Part shown: positions 8,918-16,812 of the stretch, in pieces
How positions within the stretch are numbered: position 1 is the first letter of the stretch
How the letters are laid out: each line of letters starts with the position of its first letter
Assembly: GCF_042683565.1 (NCBI RefSeq)
Contig: NZ_JBHUJW010000018.1
Location: 1-64,000, forward strand
Direction of reading: 5' to 3'
DNA length: 64,000 nt
Source: Brevibacillus sp042683565
Lineage (GTDB): Bacteria > Bacillota > Bacilli > Brevibacillales > Brevibacillaceae
Translations under genes and position numbers: made by a program
The notes under the pieces: model-generated
What the model saw: the letters and a program-made list of their open reading frames with translations, nothing else
What the model was told of the DNA's origin: nothing
The model's database searches: none

Positions 8918-9021
8918 CCTTCCCCCGGGGCAGGGAAGCTGAAAGAGAGAGGTTGAAACCGTACGCAATCTTCGGGGCGAACAAGAGATTGACAATGCCA
9001 CGAGCGACATCTGTCACATCA

Positions 9022-9050
9022 TTTACATTTTTCAGGTTATTTTTTAAGAT
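9022..9050 (+). promoter_or_regulatory. Probable promoter of the agr-like cassette
   Basis: TTTACA (9022-9027) and TAAGAT (9045-9050) are separated by 17 bases, about 90 bases before the agrC-like start. It points away from hprK. Confidence 0.45.
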
Positions 9051-9141
9051 AGAAAATGTATTGGTCTAAGGCGCTACATAGGTTACAGTTAATTTGACAT
9101 CATTCGTTCCAGGAATTTCGGACAGAGGGGGAGACACCGCT

Positions 9142-10485
9142 TTGGATTTCATACTTCGATTCGTACTTGTGGACATACCCGAGGCCCTCTTGTTGCTTGC
9201 TATCGCTTTGTCCATATTCAATCTATCGATACTTGAAAAAAAGAAGCAGGCGCTTTGCTTCAGTTTCTTCTTTTCTGTCGCTGGTGAGTTGCTTTCTTAT
9301 TTCGATGTGTACTACCAGCCAAAGGTACTGCTCATGTTCCCGCTTGCAAGCCTGCTCATTTCCTGGTTGTATCGCTTCAACATCTTAAAGTCGGTCTTTA
9401 TGGGAACGGCCGCCATCTGCTCGATGGTCGTCGCAGAATCGATTGTGCTTGCCATTTTTAACAGCCAGCATATCTACTTTGAAGAGATTCTCTCCACGAC
9501 GATGCAGACGATCACCCTGCGCTGCCTGTATTTGGGGCTTTTTTTGCTTGCTGTCGTTTTGCTGCGGGTCACAAAATTCGATATTCACCGATTGTTGCCG
9601 GACAACCGTCACAACCGCTATCTCTTCTTACTCGTGCTCGTGGGCAGCATCGAGTTTCTTTTGATTCTCTTTTTGAATACATCATTTTTCTTGCGGGATA
9701 ACAACTCCCGTCTGCTGGCCTTCTATTCGCCGCAGTTCCAGATGATGATTCAGCTTTTGATTCTGGCCCTTTTTATCGTCATCGTCATTTTGTTCCGCAT
9801 TTACCTGACGCTCACCATTAATCGGGTAGAGGAAGAAACCGGAACGCCGTATCTGAACAGCATTCACGACCTGGTCACTGCGATCCGCTCCATCAAGCAC
9901 GATTCGCTGAATCACTACACCGCGATCAACGGCTTTCTGAAAAAGGGGTACGTAGATCTGGCCAAAGAATACGTGGGGCATCTGCTGGAAGAGACAGTCA
10001 CGGTAGAGAAGTCGGTGGACTCCAGCTCGCAATTGCTGGAAGGCATCAAAAATCCGGCTGTCTCCTCCTTGCTGCAATCCAAAATGGAGGTCTGCCTGGC
10101 GGAGCGAATCGCGCTGACCATGAACATCCATACGGTCAACCAGTTTCCGCAAATCAAAACGTACGACCTGATCAAGGTGCTGGGCAACCTGTTCGACAAC
10201 GCCATTCGCGCCACTTCCTACGAGCTGGAGGAAAACCGTTTTATCCGTCTCGAATGGGGGCAGGACGAGCGTGAGCATTACCTGATGATCGAAAACAGCG
10301 GCCCGACGATTCCTAAAGACAAACTATCCAGAATCTTCCAATCCGGGTACACCACCAAAAAGGAAGGCGATGGAGGTCTGGGACTTTCCATCGTCAAAAC
10401 GGTCACAGACCGGTACGGCGGCAAAATCACGGTCCGGTCCGAGGATGGCGTAACCAGCTTTCGCGTTTCCTTTCTCAGTCGGTAG
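9142..10485 (+). CDS. AgrC-like membrane sensor histidine kinase
   Basis: A 447-residue protein of the AgrC/SpoOB-fold kinase type. The N-terminal half (about 1-215) has six or seven hydrophobic membrane segments, as in peptide-pheromone receptors. The phospho-acceptor box is IRSIKHDSLNHY with His near residue 253. The C-terminal ATPase has the N-box LGNLFDNAIRAT and the G-box DGGLGLSIVKTVTDRYGG. The TTG at 9142 is chosen because AGAGGGGGAG sits 8 bases before it. The frame also permits a TTG at 9094. It is followed directly by agrB- and agrD-like genes, so its ligand is presumably the peptide encoded there. No response regulator gene adjoins. Confidence 0.85.
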   Translation: MDFILRFVLVDIPEALLLLAIALSIFNLSILEKKKQALCFSFFFSVAGELLSYFDVYYQPKVLLMFPLASLLISWLYRFNILKSVFMGTAAICSMVVAESIVLAIFNSQHIYFEEILSTTMQTITLRCLYLGLFLLAVVLLRVTKFDIHRLLPDNRHNRYLFLLVLVGSIEFLLILFLNTSFFLRDNNSRLLAFYSPQFQMMIQLLILALFIVIVILFRIYLTLTINRVEEETGTPYLNSIHDLVTAIRSIKHDSLNHYTAINGFLKKGYVDLAKEYVGHLLEETVTVEKSVDSSSQLLEGIKNPAVSSLLQSKMEVCLAERIALTMNIHTVNQFPQIKTYDLIKVLGNLFDNAIRATSYELEENRFIRLEWGQDEREHYLMIENSGPTIPKDKLSRIFQSGYTTKKEGDGGLGLSIVKTVTDRYGGKITVRSEDGVTSFRVSFLSR

Positions 10486-10533
10486 CTTGTGACGCTCGAT
10501 GGCTTGATTCCTGTTCAAAGGGGGAACTCGCCC

Positions 10534-11130
10534 ATGAAGTGGACAGAAAAAGTATCCATGCGTCTTGCCAAGTGTCTCAAAACAGAAGAAACACCGCATT
10601 CGCTGGGGACACTTGCCCATGGCATCGAAATCTTTTTGCTGAACGCAATCAATCTGGCTGCACTGATTCTATGTTCCCTGGTCTTCCATCTTTTCCGGGA
10701 AGCCATGTTGCTGTTCTGTTTCTTTTACTTGCACCGCCTGTTCAGCGGCGGTGTCCACCTGCGCAGCCCGTGGACTTGTTTGGGGGCTACTCTCGCCCTG
10801 ATGCTTGGCGGCGGATACCTGCTGAAGCAGCTGCCTGTCGTGCCAGCGCCCTACGCGCAGTTGCTGATCCTCGCTGTCGTCGGAATTTCGTTTCGGATTA
10901 ACTATCGCTACGCGCCCGCCGAGCATACATACGTGCCGCACAACCCTGCCGTCCAGCGCAGAAGCCGTTTCATCCTCCTGTTGCTGATCGGAACGGGTTG
11001 TTTCTTTTTTTCTCTACTAGTAGAATATATCTACCAAACCAGCATGACGTATGCACTAGCAGTTCTCTTGCAATCCGTTCTTCTCATGCCGCGTACATAT
11101 CGATTCGTGTCGCGTTTGGCAAACTTTTGA
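10534..11130 (+). CDS. AgrB-like accessory gene regulator endopeptidase
   Basis: A 198-residue integral membrane protein that in the agr family cleaves and cyclises the AgrD propeptide. It keeps the signature RLFSGGVHLRSPWTC, with the catalytic pair His75 and Cys82 at about the positions known for S. aureus AgrB. Several membrane segments follow. ATG 10534 has AAAGGGGG nine bases upstream. It lies between the kinase and the peptide gene, an order (C-B-D) that differs from the usual B-D-C-A. Confidence 0.88.
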   Translation: MKWTEKVSMRLAKCLKTEETPHSLGTLAHGIEIFLLNAINLAALILCSLVFHLFREAMLLFCFFYLHRLFSGGVHLRSPWTCLGATLALMLGGGYLLKQLPVVPAPYAQLLILAVVGISFRINYRYAPAEHTYVPHNPAVQRRSRFILLLLIGTGCFFFSLLVEYIYQTSMTYALAVLLQSVLLMPRTYRFVSRLANF

Positions 11131-11147
11131 CGAGAGGGTGGTTTTCA

Positions 11148-11288
11148 ATGAAGAAGTTGCGTACCTTGCTTTCCGGTTTTTTTGCTGTCCTTTCAGCGCT
11201 GAACATTTCGGGTGTACTGAAGGGCGGCGCTGTGTACGAGCCCCTTCCTCCTCACTTGCGAGAGAAGCAGAACGAATTTCTTCGATGA
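11148..11288 (+). CDS. AgrD-like signalling propeptide
   Basis: A 46-residue peptide with an amphipathic N-terminal leader (MKKLRTLLSGFFAVLSAL), a central part NISGVLKGGAV and the charged tail YEPLPPHLREK. The tail aligns with the D/Y-E-x-x-x-P-x-x-L recognition segment that AgrB needs. AGAGGGTGG precedes the ATG. The residue that would normally be Cys or Ser, five before the cleavage point, is Lys25; the nearest Ser is Ser21 and there is no Cys. Position and architecture make a propeptide likely; the nature of the mature signal is open. Confidence 0.75.
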   Translation: MKKLRTLLSGFFAVLSALNISGVLKGGAVYEPLPPHLREKQNEFLR

Positions 11289-11349
11289 TTACACTCGCCT
11301 GCCTGGTCATAACCCAGTCAGGCAGATTGCATAAAACCCATAGCCAAGC

Positions 11350-11398
11350 GGCGAGCGCTTTCCGATACGCAATCGGGAAGCGCTCGCCTTGTTTTTTT
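11350..11398 (+). terminator. Strong intrinsic terminator of the agr-like cassette
   Basis: A 16-bp stem (GGCGAGCGCTT-CCGAT pairing with ATCGG-AAGCGCTCGCC) is followed by TTGTTTTTTT, 62 bases after the propeptide stop. The rest of the 11289-11501 interval shows nothing else convincing. Confidence 0.9.
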
Positions 11399-11501
11399 GA
11401 CACCGCCTCTGATTGTAGACGGTCTTGTATTTTACTTTGGTTATCGCTTTTGTGAACTAACTGGGAAGCAGTTCGTTTCGCCGTTCCAAAAGGGAGGATG
11501 T

Positions 11502-12878
11502 TTATCTTGAACTTGCGAGTGGCTGACGATCTCTTTTCCTTTTCAGAATGAATCGTCTGTCTATATTGAAAGCGATAAGCCATGCTGTCAAAACAAGGAG
11601 AACCGGTATGCCGAAAGCTTCATAGGAAAACGGACTGCCATCGAAGTGTAGATTGGTCGCACGGTATTCCAACCGCTTCGCCCCATATTTGGCGGTTAGA
11701 ACGTCCTCCTGCTTCGCTATATCTTCCAGTGGCGCATCAAAGATAAATCGGTCAGCGGAGCCGCTGTGAATGAACTCAGGCGTCACGTGATTTCCCTTTT
11801 TGTTCCACTCTTTGACATCTTCCGCTGCTAAAGACTCCGCCTCTACGCCCGGAACAAACAGACGATCCAGCTTCGGCGCATTCGACATTTGATATCGGGT
11901 GACCAGGTTCAGGTGATACTTCGTGACGACAGGCTGCTTGGCGTCTGAAATGGTGTACACCTTTGTTGTTCCAGAAGCAGCATACGTATCAAAAATCGTC
12001 GCAAGGGCTCCGTCATCCATTCCGTTATATAACAAGACCCCTGCGCTTTTTTTGTTCCATTGGAATGCCTGGTTGAACGTAAAAATCAATTCCGTTCGAT
12101 CCACGTAATAGGGATCTACCTTCGGGTCTTTGACGAAATGATACGAAGGGTAATTCATCTCTTTCGCTATTTTCTCCGCCATGGGTTCTCCCAATTGCTG
12201 CGAGATCACATGGAGGATGGCATCGATTCCTGAAGTGAGAGCTGCTGAGGAGACAATGTTCCCGTCCTCAACATAACGCACCCCTCTATTCCACTTTGTA
12301 TCCGGATAGCTATTGATTTCACCATAATCGAAACTTTTCCAGTCCGTGGTTGCTTCTTTCCCTTTCAGTAAACCCGTATCAGCCAGGTTCACCCCTCCAG
12401 CGCAAATACTTACCAGCTTCGTATCGGCATGTTTTTGTATCCATTCCCGAACAGGCTTATACTTGGCTTCGTCAACTCTGGGCATGGCCGGAATCACAAT
12501 TACATCGGGACTTTTTCCTAACAAGCGATCCAGTTCAGCAAAAGAATAGTGCGGCATCAGGTCCAAACCACCGGAGAGTGTTTTCACATTTTTGTCTGGC
12601 GCTACTGCATAGACGTTATAAGACTCCGTCATGGCGAACATTTCATACGGAACCAAAAAATCAAACACTTCTGTCGTCGGATCGGATAAGAGAACCGCTA
12701 CTGTTGGTTTTTCCGGATGATGCTCAGGGATGCTCATTTCTTGCAAAGCAGGCATTGGGGTCTGGCGGGTAGGAATCCAGTATCCCTGGTTAGAGCGAAT
12801 ATACCCAAACGCACCGACTCCCCCGAAAAGGATCACGAACGTCATGACATAAACACCGATACGTAATAAAATCTTCAT
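11502..12878 (-). CDS. Membrane-anchored protein with two DJ-1/PfpI-like domains
   Basis: A 458-residue protein. It has an N-terminal membrane anchor (about 4-27), then a DJ-1/PfpI (class I glutamine-amidotransferase-like) domain at about 58-235 with the nucleophile Cys in LVSICAGGVNLADTG. A second, degenerate domain of the same fold follows at about 275-375 (SAGVLLYNGMDDGALATIF, then LDRLFVPG) without the Cys. It ends in a C-terminal membrane helix (about 428-446) and a basic tail. The ATG at 12878 has AGAGGAGA upstream. The first domain resembles the sensory part of GlxA-type regulators but no DNA-binding domain is present. Role unknown. Confidence 0.75.
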   Translation of the reverse strand: MKILLRIGVYVMTFVILFGGVGAFGYIRSNQGYWIPTRQTPMPALQEMSIPEHHPEKPTVAVLLSDPTTEVFDFLVPYEMFAMTESYNVYAVAPDKNVKTLSGGLDLMPHYSFAELDRLLGKSPDVIVIPAMPRVDEAKYKPVREWIQKHADTKLVSICAGGVNLADTGLLKGKEATTDWKSFDYGEINSYPDTKWNRGVRYVEDGNIVSSAALTSGIDAILHVISQQLGEPMAEKIAKEMNYPSYHFVKDPKVDPYYVDRTELIFTFNQAFQWNKKSAGVLLYNGMDDGALATIFDTYAASGTTKVYTISDAKQPVVTKYHLNLVTRYQMSNAPKLDRLFVPGVEAESLAAEDVKEWNKKGNHVTPEFIHSGSADRFIFDAPLEDIAKQEDVLTAKYGAKRLEYRATNLHFDGSPFSYEAFGIPVLLVLTAWLIAFNIDRRFILKRKRDRQPLASSR

Positions 12879-13082
12879 TTTTGATTCTCCTCTGTCCTGA
12901 ATATTTGCTTGTGTTCTTTTCTCACCGATGATTCCATTCGATACATCAAGCGACATCTGGAATCATCTTATCGTGACAGAAGAACCTACAACGCGCAAAA
13001 AATGGCAACCTCAACGCAAAAGATTGCGGTATTCACGCAAAGTGCGGCTGATCCCTTTCGGGGCGGCAAATTCTGCTTCAAC

Positions 13083-13104
13083 AAAAAAGCCGGTAGCTAC
13101 CGGC
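13083..13104 (-). terminator. Intrinsic terminator after the ComA-like regulator
   Basis: The perfect palindrome GCCGGTAGCTACCGGC (13089-13104) is followed on the minus strand by TTTTTTG, 10 bases after the regulator stop. Confidence 0.85.
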
Positions 13105-13113
13105 CTATCCGTA

Positions 13114-13761
13114 TCAATATAGATCTTCACTTGGGAGTATTCCTAAGGCTTTGGCTTTTTTAATGACCTCAACCCGTGAGTTGACGTGTAATTTCTCGAA
13201 TATGGCTGTGATGCTGTATTCCAGTTTCCGCTGGCTGATCATCAGCGTTTTGGAAATCTCTTTGTTGCTTTTCCCTTTCGCCAACTCTCGCAGCAGTTTT
13301 TCTTCATCACTCGTAATCGTAGAATTTTCCCGTTCCTTTCCGCCGTGCAACACAATTTCCTGGCGTCTTAGCTGCTTCAGGAGCTGTATGGGGACAATGG
13401 CCTCTTTCCTCGCTGCACAGCGAATGGCCTGGATCAGCTGTTCGCGGGTGGAGGTTTTTGCAATAAAGCCGGAAACACCGGATTCCATAAGCAAATTGAA
13501 ATGAGGCGCAATATCAAAGCCGGAATAAATGAGAATGACTGCATCGGGCACGTATTCTAGCACCTTGCGCGTCAAATCTGCCCCGTTGATATTTGGCATG
13601 TACAAATCGAACAGCATCACATCAAATTTTTTGAGTCGTACCAAATCCGGCACTGCATACACATCCGCCTCGATCGTGACATTCATGTCCGGCTCGGATT
13701 CGATCAACATTTTTGTCCCTTCTACCACCGATCTGTGATCGTCGACCAATAATATTTCCAT
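13114..13761 (-). CDS. NarL/ComA-type response regulator
   Basis: A 215-residue two-domain regulator. The receiver (about 1-120) has the acidic pair in LLVDDH, the phospho-Asp in VMLFDLYMPNING and the conserved Lys in FIAKTSTREQ. The LuxR-type helix-turn-helix (about 145-210) has KGKSNKEISKTLMISQRKLE. Stretches such as VVEGTKMLIE and LEYSITAIFEKLHVNSR strongly recall ComA. The ATG at 13761 lies 5 bases after AGAGGTGA. An upstream GTG (13770) would overlap the kinase stop. It is coupled to the kinase gene just before it. Confidence 0.9.
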   Translation of the reverse strand: MEILLVDDHRSVVEGTKMLIESEPDMNVTIEADVYAVPDLVRLKKFDVMLFDLYMPNINGADLTRKVLEYVPDAVILIYSGFDIAPHFNLLMESGVSGFIAKTSTREQLIQAIRCAARKEAIVPIQLLKQLRRQEIVLHGGKERENSTITSDEEKLLRELAKGKSNKEISKTLMISQRKLEYSITAIFEKLHVNSRVEVIKKAKALGILPSEDLY

Positions 13762-13766
13762 AGCGT

Positions 13767-15854
13767 TCACCTCTGTGCATGTAAGGGTAAAGATATGTTT
13801 ACATGTAACCCTTGCCCTGAAGCGGATTTCAGAGTTACTTCCCCTTCTAAGCTGAGAACCCTTTTTTCAATGCCTGTAATCCCCATGTGTTGAAAGGAAC
13901 CTTCAAAAGCAGAAAGATCCATTCCTACTCCATCGTCTGAGTAGGTGAAATTCAGATGGTCATCCATGCAAGCCAACGAAATCGTCACCTTGTTTGCCTG
14001 GGAGTGCTTTGTCGCATTGTTTAGCAGTTCTTGCACGATCCGATACAGACCCAGGATTTGATCCTCGTTTAGCGTACAATCAAATTGATCTGTTATGAAT
14101 TCGATCTCATAGTTGGAAAACATGCGCGTATACGAGAAGAGACTTTTCAGTGACTCAACCAGCCCCATTTTTAGAAGAAACGGGGGGCGCAGCTCGTTAC
14201 AGGTAATACGGAGTTGATGGATGGCATCGAGTAGACCCTCTTCAATTTGTTCAAGCTGAACTTGCGTTTCCCTGGCCAATATAGCAGAGGAACGTAACGA
14301 TTCAAGCTTGCGGTACCAGATAATCAAATCCTGAAGTACCGAATCGTGAAGATCGCTGGAGAGCGATGCCCTTTCCTTTTCAGATAGCTTAAACAGAAGT
14401 TTCAGCATCCATTTGGGCGTCACATCTTGGGTTACCATGTCCTCAAGTCGCTTCATCAAATCTTCAATCAGATGCAGATTGTCATAAAGAATGGTAACGT
14501 AATGAACCGCCGTTTCGAGCCATTCCTCCTCAATCCTTACCATGACATGATCCATTGAAATTCGTAAATAGACAGGGTTCTGCTTTTCTGCTATTTTGAT
14601 CCATCTTTCTGACGTATTCCGTACAGTATGTTCCTGTTCGCGCGGGATTTCTTCAATGGATATACTGGTAACCGGAAACACTGACTTTATCTCTTCCATA
14701 AGTCGGTTCTCGAGTTCTGATACTTTCATGACGCTGACCAGATCGTTGGAGAAACGGTTCAAGCTTTTCTGAAGTGTTTTGTACCTCTCTTCGCTTTGGA
14801 TCAACTTCCGCTCATCTTGTTTCCGTTGTGTAATGTCTTTTACGATTCCATGTATGCCGTTTAACTCTCCCGAAAGAAAGATAGGGACAAACGAAATACT
14901 CACGATCTTCTCTCCGTACTTGGGGCTCGTGATACGGCACTCAATATCCATCGGCTCTCGAGTTTGCATGACATGAAAAATTGCTTCAAACACAACCGGA
15001 TGATCTTCATCCACAATTAATCCGAGAAAGCAACGATCTGGAAGCTTGTCTAATTGGATACCGGTAAGGTTTTCAAAAGATCGGTTAGCATTCACAAAAT
15101 AAAAGTTGTTCAATTCAATAGAAAATACGCCGTCCAAATTGTTTTCAAACAACGATTTATACCGCTGTTCGCTCTCCTCCAACGCCATTTCCGAACGTTT
15201 CTGTTCGGTAATATCCAACAGGATCGTGTCGAATCGTTCAATTGCGCCTGTTTGATCGAATTGGGGATGTATCACTAATTTTGCCCATTTGATTGCTTCC
15301 GGATCATCTATGAACCGAATGACCTGTTCAGTCGGCATTCCCATTTCAACCTTCCGTTTGACATCTCCCATAATGATAGTGTTATCTTCCGGATGGATAT
15401 AGTTATGGAAGCTCATAGGATTGGACATGATTTCTTCCCGGGATACTCTGACCATTTTCTCAATACTCCGGGAGCAGAACGTGAATTTCGTAAAATCTTT
15501 GTCTATGGAGAAGACGGCAGCGTTTACATTATCCAAAATATTCTCAAGTAATTCTTCAATCCGAGAATCTTCGTTAGGAAGCAGGGCAATTTGATCCATC
15601 TTCTCTTCCCTTACACCGTTCTTCAATACGACAGTGTATCCGATGATTTCATTTGCATCGTCCTGAATACTGACTTTTTCAACACTCGCGCTGTTCGTAA
15701 GGAGCTCTGCAAGGTCTGTCCCTTTGCCAATGAGTTGTTGAAAAGCATCATTATTCCAAATCATTCGGCCATTCAGATCCACTATGTAAATCGGATCTGG
15801 CAGCTGTTTCAGCAATTGCTGGGCACCTTTCACCACACCTTGCATTTGATCCAT
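13767..15854 (-). CDS. Soluble PAS-domain sensor histidine kinase (NarL/ComP class)
   Basis: A 695-residue cytoplasmic kinase with no membrane segment. Three PAS domains are visible at about 12-60, 95-215 and 220-345, the last two ending in PAC-type motifs (ILLDITEQKRSEM, GIVKDITQRKQDE). A linker at about 350-480 follows. The HisKA_3 box is LSSDLHDSVLQDLIIWYRKL, and the HATPase domain ends with DDGVGMDL. AGAGGAGA precedes the ATG. The downstream regulator is the obvious partner. The cytosolic PAS architecture suggests an internal redox, gas or small-molecule signal rather than an extracellular pheromone. Confidence 0.88.
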   Translation of the reverse strand: MDQMQGVVKGAQQLLKQLPDPIYIVDLNGRMIWNNDAFQQLIGKGTDLAELLTNSASVEKVSIQDDANEIIGYTVVLKNGVREEKMDQIALLPNEDSRIEELLENILDNVNAAVFSIDKDFTKFTFCSRSIEKMVRVSREEIMSNPMSFHNYIHPEDNTIIMGDVKRKVEMGMPTEQVIRFIDDPEAIKWAKLVIHPQFDQTGAIERFDTILLDITEQKRSEMALEESEQRYKSLFENNLDGVFSIELNNFYFVNANRSFENLTGIQLDKLPDRCFLGLIVDEDHPVVFEAIFHVMQTREPMDIECRITSPKYGEKIVSISFVPIFLSGELNGIHGIVKDITQRKQDERKLIQSEERYKTLQKSLNRFSNDLVSVMKVSELENRLMEEIKSVFPVTSISIEEIPREQEHTVRNTSERWIKIAEKQNPVYLRISMDHVMVRIEEEWLETAVHYVTILYDNLHLIEDLMKRLEDMVTQDVTPKWMLKLLFKLSEKERASLSSDLHDSVLQDLIIWYRKLESLRSSAILARETQVQLEQIEEGLLDAIHQLRITCNELRPPFLLKMGLVESLKSLFSYTRMFSNYEIEFITDQFDCTLNEDQILGLYRIVQELLNNATKHSQANKVTISLACMDDHLNFTYSDDGVGMDLSAFEGSFQHMGITGIEKRVLSLEGEVTLKSASGQGLHVNISLPLHAQR

Positions 15855-15993
15855 TGTCTTTTCTCCTCTGAGAAGATTGTATATTCACTACTGACATTAT
15901 ACGGAATGTCAGATTACGCGGAGCGCAAAAAAGTAGCGAGAGTCCGCAATTTTCGATACGATTCAGGTTTCATTTTGTGTTTGGCTTCGACCA

Positions 15994-16053
15994 TAAAAAA
16001 CCCCTCTGGTCAATTGTGTCTTTCCCAACTGCAACACAGTCAACCATGAGGGG
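15994..16053 (-). terminator. Terminator after the HD-domain gene
   Basis: On the minus strand the arms CCCCTCATGGT and ACCAGAGGGG close a 53-base imperfect stem-loop followed by TTTTTTATGG. It separates the HD-domain gene from the kinase-regulator pair. The 15855-15993 interval should hold the kinase promoter, but I could not place one confidently. Confidence 0.75.
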
Positions 16054-16076
16054 ATATTGCTTGCGTTCCTCTCTTC

Positions 16077-16706
16077 TTATCGCATCCCTTGCACTTCTTC
16101 TTTCCATCGTTCAAAAAACTGCACCATAAAGCGATGGCGCTGCTCCGCAATCTCCCTGGCGCTGCTGGTAAACAACTGGTCTTTGATGCGCACAAGCTTC
16201 CACTCGTATTCCTTGAGCGGTGTGTGCTGTTCGGGCTGTTGGGCCCAAATGGGCTGGCCCAGCACCCCCGAATAGGCGAACGCACGGGCTACGCCGATGG
16301 CGCCGATCGAGTCGAGCTTGTCGGCGTCAAACAAAATCTTTTCCTCCAGTGTAACAGGCGGCTGTCCCTTGCGAAAGCGATGCGCGAGGATGACGGCCTG
16401 CACGCGCGCGATGAGGCTGTCCGGCAGCCCCTCCTCCCGCAGCAAGCCTTCTGCGGCTCGTGCGCTGATCTGCGCGTGGCATTCTCCCGTCCGGCGCTCC
16501 TCTGCCCTGCCGATATCGTGCAGCAGCGCAGCAAGTCCCAGCACCGTCATATCCGCTCCTTCCGCCTGACCGATCCGCTCGCACATGGCCATCACCCGAA
16601 GATTGTGCTGCCAATCGTGCGCAGGGTCCTGCCCGTCAAACATTTCCCTGGCCGCCGCCACCAGCCGCTGCGGCAGGCGCTCCATGCCGGCTTTGAGGTA
16701 ATCCAT
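16077..16706 (-). CDS. HD-domain metal-dependent phosphohydrolase (YedJ/YpgQ-like)
   Basis: A 209-residue protein with the HD metal site: DPAHDWQHNLRV supplies the first His, and ALLHDIGRAEERRTGE supplies the HD pair. ILAHRF and DADKLDSIGAIG are family hallmarks. Members hydrolyse nucleotides in vitro; the physiological substrate is unsettled. The ATG at 16706 follows AAGGGAG by about 7 bases. A GTG seven codons upstream (16727) is the alternative. Confidence 0.85.
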   Translation of the reverse strand: MDYLKAGMERLPQRLVAAAREMFDGQDPAHDWQHNLRVMAMCERIGQAEGADMTVLGLAALLHDIGRAEERRTGECHAQISARAAEGLLREEGLPDSLIARVQAVILAHRFRKGQPPVTLEEKILFDADKLDSIGAIGVARAFAYSGVLGQPIWAQQPEQHTPLKEYEWKLVRIKDQLFTSSAREIAEQRHRFMVQFFERWKEEVQGMR

Positions 16707-16754
16707 CTCTTGCTCCCTTCTCGCCACTCTTTCCTGCGAAATTGATCTCTATGG

Positions 16755-16789
16755 CAAAAGGGGCGCTCCCTTCCGTCGAGTTCGCCCCT
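16755..16789 (-). terminator. Terminator after uvrA
   Basis: AGGGGCG and CGCCCCT (16759-16789) pair across a 17-base loop and are followed by TTTTG on the minus strand, 24 bases past the uvrA stop. Confidence 0.6.
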
Positions 16790-16812
16790 CTTCTCCCTTC
16801 TTGCTTCCATCC

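Noticed and set aside
11498..11551. 17-residue plus-strand frame following GGGAGG
   Set aside because: It lies over the 3' end of the DJ-1-like gene and the site is too close to the ATG; likely chance.
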